From NCBI RefSeq assembly GCF_019578655.1, contig NC_063263.1, forward strand, positions 23,187,001 through 23,251,000: a stretch of 64,000 bases of DNA, given 5' to 3'. Below are positions 36,576-48,589 of the stretch, piece by piece (positions within the stretch are counted from its first letter, which is position 1; each line of letters begins with the position of its first letter). A program made the position numbers and the translations under genes. Under the pieces are notes generated by a model, which was given only the letters and a program-made list of their open reading frames with translations, was not told where the DNA came from and searched no databases. The stretch comes from Ricinus communis (taxonomy: Eukaryota > Streptophyta > Magnoliopsida > Malpighiales > Euphorbiaceae).

Positions 36576-37989
36576 TTGGGCAATACACAGTGACTGACAA
36601 GCTCGAGTGAGCCTATTCCTTTATTACAAAGAATACAGGTAACATCTAAAGAAGACAACCCAAATGATGTCACAATCAAATTATGGGCTATGGCCAATAA
36701 GTTATAATTTATCACTTTCAGAATAGTATTTTCTAATTTTAATTTTTTTGGTTCCAATCAATGTCGGATGTATAATATAAAAAGATACCAATGAATAAAT
36801 GTAAGTGGGGTATGCAAGATTTTCAACAAAGAAGAAGATCTTGGATGAGTTTAGAAATGTGTTATCAGGTGCGTTGAAGAAGAAGAGAGAGTCAAATAAG
36901 AAAGGCTAAAGATTTCTAAGAGATAAAGATGAGATATTAGAAAGACGTAAAGAAGATGTGAAAAAGAGGTGATTACTTTTGGATGATAAAAGGAAATTAA
37001 AGAAAAGAAAACTATTTCAGTATCAAATTTCTTTAAGTCAACTTTTTCCTTTTAATCTTAGTATAGGTCAAAGACTTCCTAGAATGCATTTTAAAGAGTT
37101 TTTGGTAGGAAATAAAGTGCAATTCTTACCTTTAATGTCTTCTGTGCATAAATATATTAGCTTTTATATTATTTTTAATTGCAATTAAACTTTAAAAAAA
37201 TAATATTTATAACAATACATATTTAAACATCTAAATTTTAACTATTCAGTTATTTTAATATCTTAATTTTATTTAATTTAATAAACATCTAAAATTTTAC
37301 TTTTATAATTTCTTAAACACTTTCACTTTCAATTTAATTTAATAGAAACCAAAATTCTATCTAATAATAATATAAAAATATATATACATAATTAATAATA
37401 TATGTAAATATATTGGATGAAGTTATATATCAAAAATATTTAAATATTATAAAAATTATTTATTAAAATATTTATTAATTAAAGTATTATAACCATCCAT
37501 ATTTTTTAGAACAATTTTTTAAAAAAATTTATAGATTTAGACCACTTTTTTACTTATCATATAATAAATTTAAGCTAAATTCATAGATTTTACAAATTTT
37601 TCCTTCAAAATTTTCTTAATTCAAACCGCCTTTTATAGTTATAGATTAAAAAAATCATTGGATTTTGTAAACTGTTGATTAATTTTATTAATTTGATTGA
37701 ATTTGTAAAACCTTAGTTGAGATTATGGCTGCAATGAATGGCATTAAATCTTTTCTGCAAATTGATAAGGGTATAAATCACACCAACATTGTTAAGTCTT
37801 TTTATTATATTTGAGGGGCATGAATTATTGATAAACCAAATGAATATATTTATACTTCAAGGGTTACCATTTGATTGCTTTTCACACTTTAATATTTTCT
37901 CTAATATTTTCACAAAAGCAAAACTAGCAACAGGAAAAAAGCGAAGTAAACTAAAGATATCATCTAAAATCTGATGGAAATGATGGTTG
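36576..37989. other. Upstream region of AO exon 1 and AT-rich DNA
   Basis: The 5' flank of AO1 would lie here; no convincing TATA box could be chosen. The rest has only short frames without recognisable similarity. Confidence 0.4.
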
Positions 37990-38370
37990 CCTTGAGAGGT
38001 GACGTTGCATACTAGTGACCAGCCCCAACGAATCGCTTTCAAATAATAATAGAATGCCATCCTTTGTGAGCCACAGCCTTCAATAATTCATAGCAAGCCA
38101 TTGCCTGATCAACATCAGGAGATCAGAGGTAGGACACCTTTTTTTGCAGAGAAAAAAGAACAGTACCAGCATGATTACGAGCAACATGTCACGAAACTTG
38201 GACTGCCCATGGACAGCCTTCCTTGCCCAATGTGAGGCGGGCTGTGAGCCTTGCCCTGCCCAACTGTGAGGCGGGCTGTGACAAACAGCTCCGAAACCAA
38301 TAACTCCAGACATCATGGATAGAGCAGCATCCGTATTAATCTTTAGCACATCTAATGGGGGGAGCACTCC
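37990..38370 (-). pseudogene. LINE-type RNase H (RVT_3-like) relic
   Basis: The minus strand encodes LKINTDAALSMMSGVIGFGAV, the start of the RNase H-like domain found at the end of plant LINE polyproteins. Further on it gives ACYELLKAV...IIIESDSLGLV, the second half of that domain. The two halves are in different frames and separated by a small local duplication of AGCCCGCCTCACA, so it is a dead fragment. Confidence 0.7.
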
Positions 38371-38519
38371 ATCTTACCTGAAACAATATTGGAGTGCCCG
38401 TTGGGTGTTAAGCCTCCTGGTACTCACTCAAAAAGCACAGTGCACAACTGAGAATTTCTCAAACATACTCATTCAATGCTTGAGCTTTGCCTCTTTTTTT
38501 TCTTTTTTTTTTAACTAAG

Positions 38520-40652
38520 TGTATAAAGTTTTGATTTTTCTGGATGTTGGATTCAAGTCTCGTGTGTGTTGCTGATGTTGGAAAATCATAACTAAAAGCT
38601 TCAAATTTTTCCTTCTAGAGTTAATAGTTTAGGACCACAATTTTTATTAATGTAAATTTGTTCTAAATTAGAAATCCATCCCTAACTTTTTGTTCTTGCG
38701 TGTAACTTTTGCATGGGATGTTAAATTTCGTATGAAGACTCTCGCGGACTATCTGTGATTATTAGTGCTCAGTAAATATAATTGTTTTTTTTATATTTGA
38801 TTTTTTAATTCATACTAGATACATCACCTGCCCGATGCTGCAGGTAAAATCTAATAACATTATATAAATTATAAATATAATTAAAATATAAAATACTAAT
38901 AATGTAAGATAATTCTAAGCATCTGTTATATATATATACACGTAGCAAAATAAGAGTAATACATAAAATAAGAAAAAAATGTGTCGCTTCTATCAAACTG
39001 GAAAAATTAATAAATTTTGTAGCTATTGTAAAACGTCTTTACCGGTTATAGGACTAAATTGCTACTTTACTTAAGAGTTTATGCATTTCAATCCATATAA
39101 CCTTAATTATCATGTGTTTGTAGCTTATGGTAATGAAACACCTTTAACAAAAAAATTTAAAACATGACATTATATAAAATAAAATTAATTATAAATATAG
39201 TATAATTTTATTGGGAATATAGATTAATAAATTTTAATATCTTTTTATAATAATTTAAGGTTTATTTCTATAATAAAAAAACAGAGTTTAACTAAAACAA
39301 AAATGTTTATGGTCCGTTTAATAAAATATTTTCCAACTTTATAATTTTAATTTTTTATATTGATTAACTACTTAACTCATTTTTTTAGCAGTTGGTTCGA
39401 TCTTTATTTTATTTTTTATGTTTATTATTATCATTAATATCATATAAATATTTTAATCATAAATTTATATGTAATAGAGCTAAAAATTAAATAAAAATAT
39501 TAGTCTATTCATAATATTTTTATATATAAACATATATAATACATGTAAAATTAAGTATTTTTATTTTTTTAATTCAGTTATTCATTAATATTTTAAAATT
39601 AAGAATATTAATCTAATTTATAATAAATTCAAATAATTATCTTTTATGGTTGAATTTACACTTCACAGGGTTCTAGTATGGCTTTTCATTTAAATATTTA
39701 CTAATGACATATGATAAGGAAAAAAAAAAAAAGAATGAGAACCATTTCATTGTATATTTTCTTTAAGAAGATAACCAAATGGAAAGAGGAATTACAGATT
39801 CATTTCTTCTTTTTCCTTCCACTTTAACTCCCATTTGCTTTCTTTATCCGTACCCCAGCATGTGTGGTCATTTTGGTGGTAGTGGTTTTGGATATTTCTA
39901 CTACTTTTTTCAGAAAATGTCATATATGCACTTGAAATATTAAGCATTTTATTCAATTCAATGGAGGGTGCAAAAGTAAAAGAATATCTATTGAGAGGGC
40001 CCACATGCGTTGGTGCCGTTACATGTTTAGTCGGTAGAAGACGGTTGCAACCTTATATGCGCACATGCTATAAGTGCAAATGAGTAATTTGTCAGCTGAT
40101 GTGCGTTCTCAGGGCAAGCAAGGGGTTAAAAGGTAAATCTCATGCTGATTTCTTATGTGTGTGAATGCATTTGGATAAATGACAAAAAAGTGTACCCATG
40201 CGTCGTTTCCATAGACTTCTCTCTAGCAAGCAAAGGACGAAAACGTAAATCTATCTGTTAGAATTGATTTCGAAACGCTGTTCGGTGTTTTCTCTTTTAT
40301 TGTTCTTTTTCAATTACATGCCCCGTCTTCCTTCAACGGTGTCGGGTTTGTAATGGCCTTTTTTTTGGTAAAACCTGATCTGTGAAACAGTGTCGGTGGC
40401 AGTACATCCGATGTCGTTTTCACTGAGGAGTTGGGGCCAAGAAAACACGTGGGCACACGTATGAGAGAAAGTACAAAATTACCCTTACAATTGAAATTGG
40501 TATTATGCGTAGCACTGTTCACCCGCCTATTCTCTTTTATTCTTATACTATTGATGACTTCAGTACAATATTCACATGCAATACGTGAATTTAAAACTAG
40601 TTTGATATGTATTTCAGTTACTATTTAATAATTGATAGTAAATTTCTTTAAG
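38520..40652. other. Intergenic stretch without recognised genes
   Basis: Only short frames with low-complexity content were seen on both strands. Confidence 0.4.
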
Positions 40653-40820
40653 CAAAATACTAATTTACTAAACTATATAGTAGCACATGGAACGCCTTTG
40701 AATTGGTCATAAATTGTTACTATTCATTGATGTTACCAAAATACTAATTTACTAAACTATATAGTAGCACATGGAACGCCTTTGAATTGGTCATAAATTG
40801 TTACTATTCATTGATGTTAC
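40653..40820. repeat. Exact tandem duplication, 2 x 84 bp
   Basis: The 84 bp from CAAAATACTAATTTACTAAA to CATTGATGTTAC occur twice in direct succession with no difference seen. The lack of divergence points to a recent event, or an assembly duplication. Confidence 0.9.
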
Positions 40821-42046
40821 TAAACTTACATGCAACAATTTATCCACCATAATAAATTAGTAAAGTAGATCACCAAACATAGAATTTATATGAAATAGTC
40901 AACTAGTATCCGTACTTTATGATAACATGTGAAACACCCGAGTGCTTGAGTGCCGGCTTAGCATGTGCACACTTAAAAAATAAAATAAAAAAGCTGACAC
41001 ATTTAACGTTATTATAGTAAAAATTTAATTTAATCCTCATAATTTTGAAAAATTATTTTTTGGTCCTTCTAAATTTTATTTTATTCCATAATTTATATAA
41101 ATTTATTTTAATCCTATAATCTTTTTTTGAATGTTTTATATTTTCTAAATATCTTTTTGACTCTTTGAACTTTTTCTAAAATATATTTATTTAAACATAT
41201 AAATTTGAATAAAATGTATTTGTAATTAAACAAGCAAACAAACAAGTAAATAATATTTAGTTTTCTACAAATAAACATATTATTCACAATTCTACATTTA
41301 AATAAATATAATTCAAAAAAGTTAAAAAGATGAAAAGGATATTCAATGAAAATATTAAAAAATTTAAAAAGCATTTATGTCTTTCTTATTCTTAAGCAAG
41401 TCTCCAAGGGTTAAAAAGTAATTTTACATAAGTCATGGAATAATAAAAACATTTAAAGGGATAAAAATAACCTTTTAAAAAAAATTAAGAATTAAATGGA
41501 ATTTTTATTATAATAACACGTATAATAACTTTAACGTGCGTCAATTTCTTTTAGACTTTTTAAGTCTACATGAATTAGATGGTTTCTTTTTGTATATAAA
41601 GAGAAATAATAATAAAATATTTATTGAGATTTGTATTTAATTTTTATTTAGATTATAGAATTTTAATCTATTTTATTTTAATCATTTAGTTTTAACTATG
41701 TTTCAATTTAATTATTTTTACAAATGAAAAATTGACATATTTAGCCAATAAAAAATAATATTCAGCAAAAACAAATTGATGTGTCAACTCATGGTAAAGA
41801 AAGGTGGCTAATTGTATTGAAATTAAAATTAAATCATTAAAATGAGATAAAAATAAAATTTTGTGATGAAAATAAAATTAAATATAAAATTAAAAAATTA
41901 TTTGTATAATTTTTTCAATAAAGACAAAAATGAAGAAATCTTTCAAGGTTTATAACACTAAATATATTGAGGAAATTAATTTACCTGGGAAATCCATATT
42001 CCACAAATTCGCTTTACAGAAGAGCCAATGAGATGAAGTTTGGTAC
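40821..42046. other. AT-rich intergenic stretch
   Basis: No supported gene on either strand. Confidence 0.4.
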
Positions 42047-42412
42047 GGATGCAACATGCATGAAGGCCAACATCAGCTTGCTCTGGATGCTTATTTTGAT
42101 CCACTAAGCTCACTAAATTTCCTTAGAGGGCGCATTCCCTTATCCTTTTTGTTTGTTAGCATCCTCCATATGAAATTTTCCTATCTATGTAATTGTATCT
42201 TTTTCTTTTTTTGTTTTCTATTTCCATTTAGTTAACTGAACTGGTGTGAATTATATTTTATTTCAATGTCTATTTTACAATATTATATTTTATAAAATAA
42301 GCTCAATTATTTGGAGACTCCACTTAATTTAATCAAGAGTTGTTTCACACGCAATTTAAGATTATTTCTATTTTTTTATGAAAAAACACAAAATATTCCA
42401 TCATTATTTATT

Positions 42413-43150
42413 GGCTTATTGCACAAATAAGTCCCTGAACTATAGGCCAAAATGCATATTTCACTTCAATGTTCACTTTTGCCTATAAGGGTTTTTATGC
42501 TTTTCGGAATTCATCATTCAAGCCTTTTGACTAATTATACTGTTAGTCAACCATTTATTTGATTAAAAAAATAATCAAAAAGTAAATAGCGGGTCCTACT
42601 CTCTTTCATCTTCCTACTTCTTTCCTTTCTACCTTCTCTTTTTTATTTTTTTTTTAGTTTATAACCAACAAACTGAATTTTTTAAAAAATAAAATTCTAA
42701 CTAGCATGATATGCCACCACCATCATTTTTACTGTCTGTCTCTTTGATAATTAAGAATTTGATATATAACTTTTAATTCATTTTTTATTTCAATTTATTC
42801 TTGCAAATTTTTTTCTTTGTCTACAGTATTGGATTAATTAAGATAATGATTAGTTGATTGGTATTGAGGATTTAGATTGAAAGTAATTAAAAAAGAATAA
42901 AAAACAACCAAAGAAGAAGAAGAAAAAGGGAAGAGAAGGAAGGCTAATGAAAGGAAAAAAAAAAGGAAATGAAAAGAATGACCCACAAAGTTATTTTAGT
43001 ATGTTTTTTATGCAGCAAACAATTAACTAACAGTAAAAGGCTTGAATAGTGACTTTTGAAAAGTTTAAAGACATGTATAGGCAAAAGTGAACATCAGGAT
43101 GATATATGCATTATGGCCTATAGTTCAAGGGCTTATTTGTGCAATAGGCT
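42413..43150. mobile_element. Mutator-like MITE, 738 bp
   Basis: Inverted ends of about 140 bp: the left begins GGCTTATTGCACAAATAAG, and the reverse complement of the right begins AGCCTATTGCACAAATAAG. Both sides carry the 9-bp duplication TTATTTATT (42,404-42,412 and 43,151-43,159). It has no coding sequence. It interrupts a gag-array unit whose intact form is seen near 44,965. Confidence 0.82.
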
Positions 43151-43439
43151 TTATTTATTTTAACTCTTGTCTATGTAACTCATTAGATAATTCAGAGACA
43201 ATTTGAGAAAAAAAATATTTGTACACCATTAATTGTTTGAATGACGATTTTGATTGTTTGCAGTATAAGATGTTTTATTTCTATTTCTTTATAAAAAATT
43301 ACTAAATATTCCACTATTACGTATTCTAACTATTGTCTATGTGATGTGATAGATATTTCAGAGAGAATTTAAGAAAAGATATTTGTATATCATTGATTGT
43401 TTAAAGAAAAATGATTTTGATTGTTTGCTGCAGAAGATA

Positions 43440-43720
43440 TATTGGATAATTCGATGCATGATAAGCAACATTAGCCAAAGCGCTCTCTTGTGTGCTTTTG
43501 AAAAGTATGTCATGAGCTAACAATTGCCTATGCAATTCATGAAATGAGACTGGTTCAGACCTAAGATTCAAGGTTATGATAGTAGCATGAAATTCAGTTC
43601 TATGAACAATAGTATTAAATTCTGCTTCTGTAATTTTTCATTCCATAGTGGCTAACTCATTTGCGAGAGCTTTAGCACATTGAAGATTTGGAGAAACGCT
43701 CATATCATTTCTTCTTTAAC
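43440..43720 (-). pseudogene. copia gag C-part, array unit 1
   Basis: Related to 45,162-45,520 and 46,529-46,876 (QESTLANV-like and HELHRQLLAHDILF-like stretches) but frameshifted. Confidence 0.6.
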
Positions 43721-43831
43721 TCATGTAACTCAGTGTTAAGTTGGAAATTATCTGTTCTAGGATACAAAATCAATACGAATTTCTAATAGGCCAATAAAAT
43801 AGGAGAAAACTTCCTCAGTGAGGGAAGAAAG

Positions 43832-44327
43832 TGATACGAACTCGAACCGGATACGTTCAAACACCAAGATAAGTAATGGTGAGAAAATCAAACTGATAAA
43901 CGCTCTCCCTATTTAAGAGGAAGCACCCTTACCAATAAGTTCGAATTTGTCGCCCCAAGATCTAACTTGAAAGTTTGCAATTGATTATGGAACTAACAAA
44001 CTTAGCAATAGAACTACTAAGCCCTTTAGTTATAAATAGATGAAGAATGTTCAAACAACTCAAGAAACTAATAAAAAGTTAATTGATTGATCAAACATGT
44101 AGATGTGAAACTAAATCAAACAAGTTAATTTATTAATAGCAATTAATGTCACTATCTTCAAGGCGTTGTTATCTTCATTAAAAGCACCATCATTAGCCAT
44201 CTTCAAAACATGCTCCAAGTAAGAATTTAAGGCTTGCTTGAACCTTTTACTCCTTGCTCGTGTCATCGGTCCTCCATAGACTAGTGGATCCATGCTAGTT
44301 GACTTAGATGCATCTTTGGTTGCATCA
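43832..44327 (-). repeat. Solo LTR of a Ty3/gypsy element, 496 bp
   Basis: Starts TG and ends CA on both strands and is flanked by a perfect 5-bp duplication GAAAG (43,827-43,831 and 44,328-44,332). The uninterrupted site is visible in the next array unit near 45,645. Its minus strand contains GGPMTRARSKRFKQALN near 44,270-44,220, a motif that in many plant gypsy elements is the polyprotein tail read into the 3' LTR. Confidence 0.8.
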
Positions 44328-44338
44328 GAAAGAGCTGA

Positions 44339-44635
44339 TCATATTAGCAACTGATCTCTTTGGAACCAAAGATCATAATCTGGATTTGGAATTATTTCTG
44401 TAGTATTTGTTGCAGAAGTTTTGGTTTTTGGTGCAAGGGTAAAAGTAGCATCAACATACCCATTTAGTTTTTGACGGTTTAGTAGAGGAATGAATTGAGT
44501 TTTCAGGTAAATGTAAGTTTGATAGAAAAAGAGTGATGGACTGAAGAGGAAACCGATAGAATTGTGTGTTTGTAAGGAAGCAACATGCATGAAGGCTTGC
44601 TTTGGATGCTTATTTTGATCCAGTAAGCTCCCCAA
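44339..44635 (-). pseudogene. copia gag N-part, array unit 1
   Basis: Encodes LKTQFIPLLNRQKLNGYVDA and later NPDYDLWFQRDQLLI, the start of a plant copia Gag of the UBN2 type. The frame stops at 44,339 beside the solo LTR. Confidence 0.75.
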
Positions 44636-45161
44636 CTTTTCTTGGAGGGCACATTGTCCTATCCTTTTTGTTTGTTAGCATCCTCCATATAAAATTATCC
44701 TATCCATGTAATTGCACTTTTAGTATTTTTTGTATTTCCATTTAGTCAGCTGTATTGGTATGAACTATCTCTTATTTTCAATTTCTATTTTGTAATGTTA
44801 TATTCATTCTTTCCAATATCATTTTCCATGGTTGTTATATTAAGACAAGCTTAATTATCTGGGGCTCCACTTATTGGGGACATCATTTTATTCAACAAAG
44901 AGTTGTTCCACATGCTATTCAAGATTATTTTTATTTCTTTATTAAAAATCACTAAATATTTCACCGTTGTTTATTTTAATTCTTATTTACGTGATGTGGT
45001 AGGCAATTAAAAAATAATTTGATAAATCATTAATTGTTTTGAAGAAAATTGATTTTAATTATTTGCTATAGAAGATGTTTTATTTCTATTTTTTATAAAA
45101 AATTACTAAACATTCCACCATTACTTATTCTAACCATTGTCTATGTGATTTGATAGATATT

Positions 45162-45520
45162 TCAGAGAGAATTTGAGAAAAGATATTTGTATATCATTGA
45201 TTGTTTGAAGAAGAATGATTTTGATTGTTTGTTGTAGAAGATGTATTGGATGAATTCGATGCATGATGAATTCGATACATGATAAGCAACATTAGCCAAA
45301 GGGCTCTCTTGTGTGCTTTTGAAAAGTATGTCATGAGCTAACAATTGCGTATGTAATTCATGTCAGATCTAAGGTTTAAGGTTGTGATAGTAGCATGAAA
45401 TTCAGGACTAGTGTTTCTATGAACAATAGTATTAAATTTTGCTTCTGTAATTTTTCGTCCCGCAGTGGCTAGCTTATTTGCGAGAGCTTTCGCACATTGA
45501 AAATTTGGAGAAACGCTCAT
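45162..45520 (-). pseudogene. copia gag C-part, array unit 2
   Basis: Two overlapping frames, MSVSPNFQCAKALANKLATA and MLAHDILFKSTQESPLANV, joined by a frameshift near 45,345. They match the open copy at 46,529-46,876. Confidence 0.72.
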
Positions 45521-45659
45521 ATCATTTCTTTTTAACTCATGTAACTCAATGTTAAGTTGGAATTATCTATTCTAGGATACATAATCAACATGCATTTGCT
45601 AATAGGCCAATTAAATAGGGAAAAACTTCCTCAGTGAGGGAAGAAAGAGGTGATCATAT

Positions 45660-45945
45660 TAGCAATTGATCTCTTTAGAACCAAAGATCATAATCTCGAT
45701 TTGGGAATTATTTCTATAGTATTTATTGCAGAAGTTTTAGTTTTTGGTGGAAGGGTAAAAGAACCATCAACATACCCATTTAGTCTTTGAGAGTTTAATA
45801 GAGGAATGAATTGAGTTTTAAGGTAATTTTTGAATGTAAGTTTGATAGAAAAGGAGTGATGGGCTGAAGAAGAAATCGGTAGAATTGTATGTTTATAGGG
45901 ATGCAACATGCATGAAAGCTTGCTTTGGATACTTATTTTGATCCA
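45660..45945 (-). pseudogene. copia gag N-part, array unit 2
   Basis: LKTQFIPLLNSQRLNGYVDG is followed by a frame break before the expected NPDYDLW motif. Confidence 0.7.
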
Positions 45946-46528
45946 ATAAGCTCCCCAACTTTTCTTGGAGGGCACATTGTCCTATCCTTTTTGTTTGTTA
46001 GCATCCTCCATATAAAATTGTCCTATCCATGTAATTGCACCTTTGGTATCTTTTGTATTTCCATTTAGTCAGCTGTACTGGCGTGAACTATCTTTTATTT
46101 TCAATTTCTATTTTGTAATGTTATATTCATTCTTTCCAATACTACTTTTCATGGTTGTGATAGTAAGACAAGCTCAATTATTTGGGGCTCCACTTATTAG
46201 AGACATCATTTTATTCAACAAAGAGTTGTTCCACATGATATTCAAAATTATTTTTATTTCTTTATGAAAATCACTAAACATTTCATTATTATTTATTTTA
46301 ATTCTTATTTATGTGATGTGTTAGGTAATTTAGAAATAATTTGACAAAAAGTATTTATATATCATTAATTATTTGAAGAGAATTGATTTTGATTATTTGC
46401 TGCAAAAGATGTTTTATTTCTGTTTTTTTATAAAAAATTCCTAAACATTCCACCATTATTTGTTCTAACTATTGTCTATATGATGTGATAGATAATTCAG
46501 AAAGAATTTGAGAAAAGATATTTGTATA

Positions 46529-46876
46529 TCATTGATTGTTTGAAGAAGAATGATTTTGATTATTTGAAGAAGAATTATTTTGATTGTTTGCTGCAGAAAA
46601 TGTATTAGATGAATTTGATGCATGATAAGTAACATTAGCCAAAGGGCTCTCTTGTGTGCTTTTGAGAAGTATGTCTTGAGCTAACAATTGCTTATGTAAT
46701 TCATGAAATGAGATTGGTTCGGATCTAGGGTTCAAGGTTGTAATAGTAACATTAAATTCAGGACTAGTGTTTCTATGAACAATAGTATTAAATTCTGCTT
46801 CTGTAATTTTTTGTCCCGCAGTGGGTAGATCATTTATGAGAGCTTTAGCACATTGAAGATTTGGAGAAACGCTCAC
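46529..46876 (-). pseudogene. copia gag C-part, array unit 3 (best preserved)
   Basis: 115 codons open: MSVSPNLQCAKALINDLPTA, then HELHKQLLAQDILLKSTQES, ending in an Asn/Ser-rich tail (NNQNNSSSNNQNH) as usual before the Gag zinc knuckle, which is missing here. Confidence 0.75.
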
Positions 46877-47289
46877 ATAATTTCTTTTTAACTCATGTAA
46901 CTCGATGTTAAATTGAAATTATCTCTTCTAGAATACAGAACTAACACGCATTTGCTTATTCAGCCCATACTTCAAATGAAGATGATAGGCCAATAACACG
47001 GGGGAAACTGGAATTAATAAAAAAAATATTATTTGTACAGGATAAATTTTTTTAAAAAAAGTACTGTTGTTTTAACTTTTTTTGTTAATACAATGTGAAT
47101 GTTTTTCGGTTGTTTTATCAAAAGAACAATAAAAAAAAATCAAAACTGTATTTTAAAAAAAATTAAAAAACTATATTTTGATATTTTCACACAATAAAAA
47201 TATAAAAAAAAACACAGTATTTTCAATAAAAAAACATAAATATTTTTATTATTTTAGGAAAACTTTATCAGTAATGGAAGAAAAGCCAT

Positions 47290-47470
47290 GATATTAGTAA
47301 CTAATCTCTTTGAAAATAAAGATCATAATCGATTTTTAGGATTATTTCTGTAGTATTTGTTGTAGAATTTTTGATTTTTGGTGGAAGGATAAAAGTACCA
47401 TCACCATATTCATTTAATTTTTGACAGTTCTCAATAGAGGAATGAATTGAGTTTTTCATGTGAGGTAATT
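47290..47470 (-). pseudogene. copia gag N-part, degenerate outer unit
   Basis: The same N-part as the units below, with a stop and frameshifts. The 46,900-47,280 stretch between it and the C-part is unrelated AT-rich DNA. Confidence 0.55.
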
Positions 47471-47598
47471 TTTAACTAAACTTTTATTAAACTGTCTTTT
47501 AACTTTAAAATTTTAAAAAGCAATTTAATACAAAAATTAACCTCGGCCATCTTTAAGCTGAGAATTCTCCAGCCACAATCTTTATTAATTTTAACTTG

Positions 47599-47900
47599 GT
47601 ATAGAGCCAATCAAGAAGAATCATCTGCAATAGAAACAAACAATTCAGGTTCGTCTAGCTAAAAAATGGCAGCATAAGAAGTAACGATAGCAACAACACC
47701 TTCAGTATTTCAAGCAATCCCTTTAGATCTTACTGCACAGTCAACTTTGATCATAATGATTTCTTATTATGGAAAAATATGGTTATTATAAGCCTCGAAA
47801 CTGGAAATATTATTCAGTAAACAGCGGATGAAATTTGCACCTCAACAAAAAAGAAAATAGCACAGATCAGTAAAAATGAAAGAGTCAAACCGAGCGAAAT
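47599..47900 (+). pseudogene. 5' end of another copia element: primer site and gag start
   Basis: On the plus strand TTGGTATAGAGCC (47,599-47,611) resembles the initiator-tRNA primer site. An ATG at about 47,666 starts MAASEVTIATTPSVFQ, and in a shifted frame NFDHNDFLLWKNMVIISLE matches the Gag motif FLLWKxMV before a TAA. It is a short decayed fragment in the opposite direction to the array beside it. Confidence 0.5.
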
Positions 47901-47989
47901 CAAAACAAAGGAAGAAATGAAAACAGATTAACGGATAAAAAATACAAACACAAACAAATTAGTAATTTTAAATACAGAGACAAATGGGT

Positions 47990-48150
47990 ACGAACACCTG
48001 TCATTAAGAATCGATTCAGTTCTGCTGTGCTGCTGGCACCTCTCCCACATTCTGTGTATTCATGACAGGAGATCATTCTGAACTTGCCTGCAAATCATCC
48101 TTATAATCATCATATCCTATATACTCATAAATGTCATAGCTTCAAGCCCC
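47990..48150 (-). other. Possible C-terminal exon of an unidentified gene
   Basis: On the minus strand YDIYEYIGYDDYKDDLQASS ends at a TGA at about 48,079, after a possible acceptor AG. A second in-frame stretch (MNTQNVGEVPAAQQN) follows to another stop. Composition is less AT-rich than the surroundings. I do not recognise the protein; it may be a captured gene fragment or chance. Confidence 0.2.
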
Positions 48151-48589
48151 TAACTGAGCAAGGAACATCAGAAGTTCCTTATACTGGATGCTCATATTTA
48201 CAATACACGCCCAGGAAACAGGTTTGAGTAAAGAAAAAGGAAGAATGCTCTGGCTATCTTGAAAACACTACACTACCAAAGTTGCATATTACAAACAGCT
48301 TAGACACAGGAATGAACAAGGGAACACACCTTGGACGCACAAGGACCAACATAGAAATATTACTATAACATGCTGATTGAAGACACCAAGATCCAGAGGT
48401 CCTTAAAGGAGTTCAATAATGGAAGGGTCTGGCAATAATTTTACATATTGGTCATCGATCTACTCTTCACTGTGGTTAGCCTAGAGTAAAGACTTATCTT
48501 AAAAGGCATAAAGATTCATTTCGTTGTCTGTGTAATACTCATTGTAATACTTATCTTTTTACTCCTTAGAGCTAATCACAAAAGCTCGT

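Larger units (their letters stand above)
42047..47470 (-). repeat. Tandem array of copia gag-containing units, about 1.3 kb each
   Basis: On the minus strand the order leader, gag N-part, gag C-part, AT-rich linker repeats about three times, with partial units at both ends. Marker phrases such as GCAACATGCATGAA recur at 42,051, 44,580 and 45,903 (about 1,320 bp apart for the last two); the N-part with LKTQFIPLLN recurs at about 44,490 and 45,810 and degenerate near 47,440; the C-part starting MSVSPN recurs near 43,700, 45,520 and 46,876. No protease, integrase or RT is present. One unit carries a Mutator-like MITE and one a solo LTR. Confidence 0.75.

Noticed and set aside
36284..36757. 157-codon minus-strand frame overlapping AO exon 1
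   Set aside because: It is another frame across exon 1 and its flanks; the exon 1 frame matches AO and has a proper donor.
38080..38367. 95-codon frame as a host gene
   Set aside because: Its start matches the LINE RNase H domain and it is frameshifted afterwards.
42047..47470. CRISPR-like or plain satellite array
   Set aside because: The units are 1.3 kb and encode copia Gag parts; neither CRISPR spacing nor short satellite units are present.
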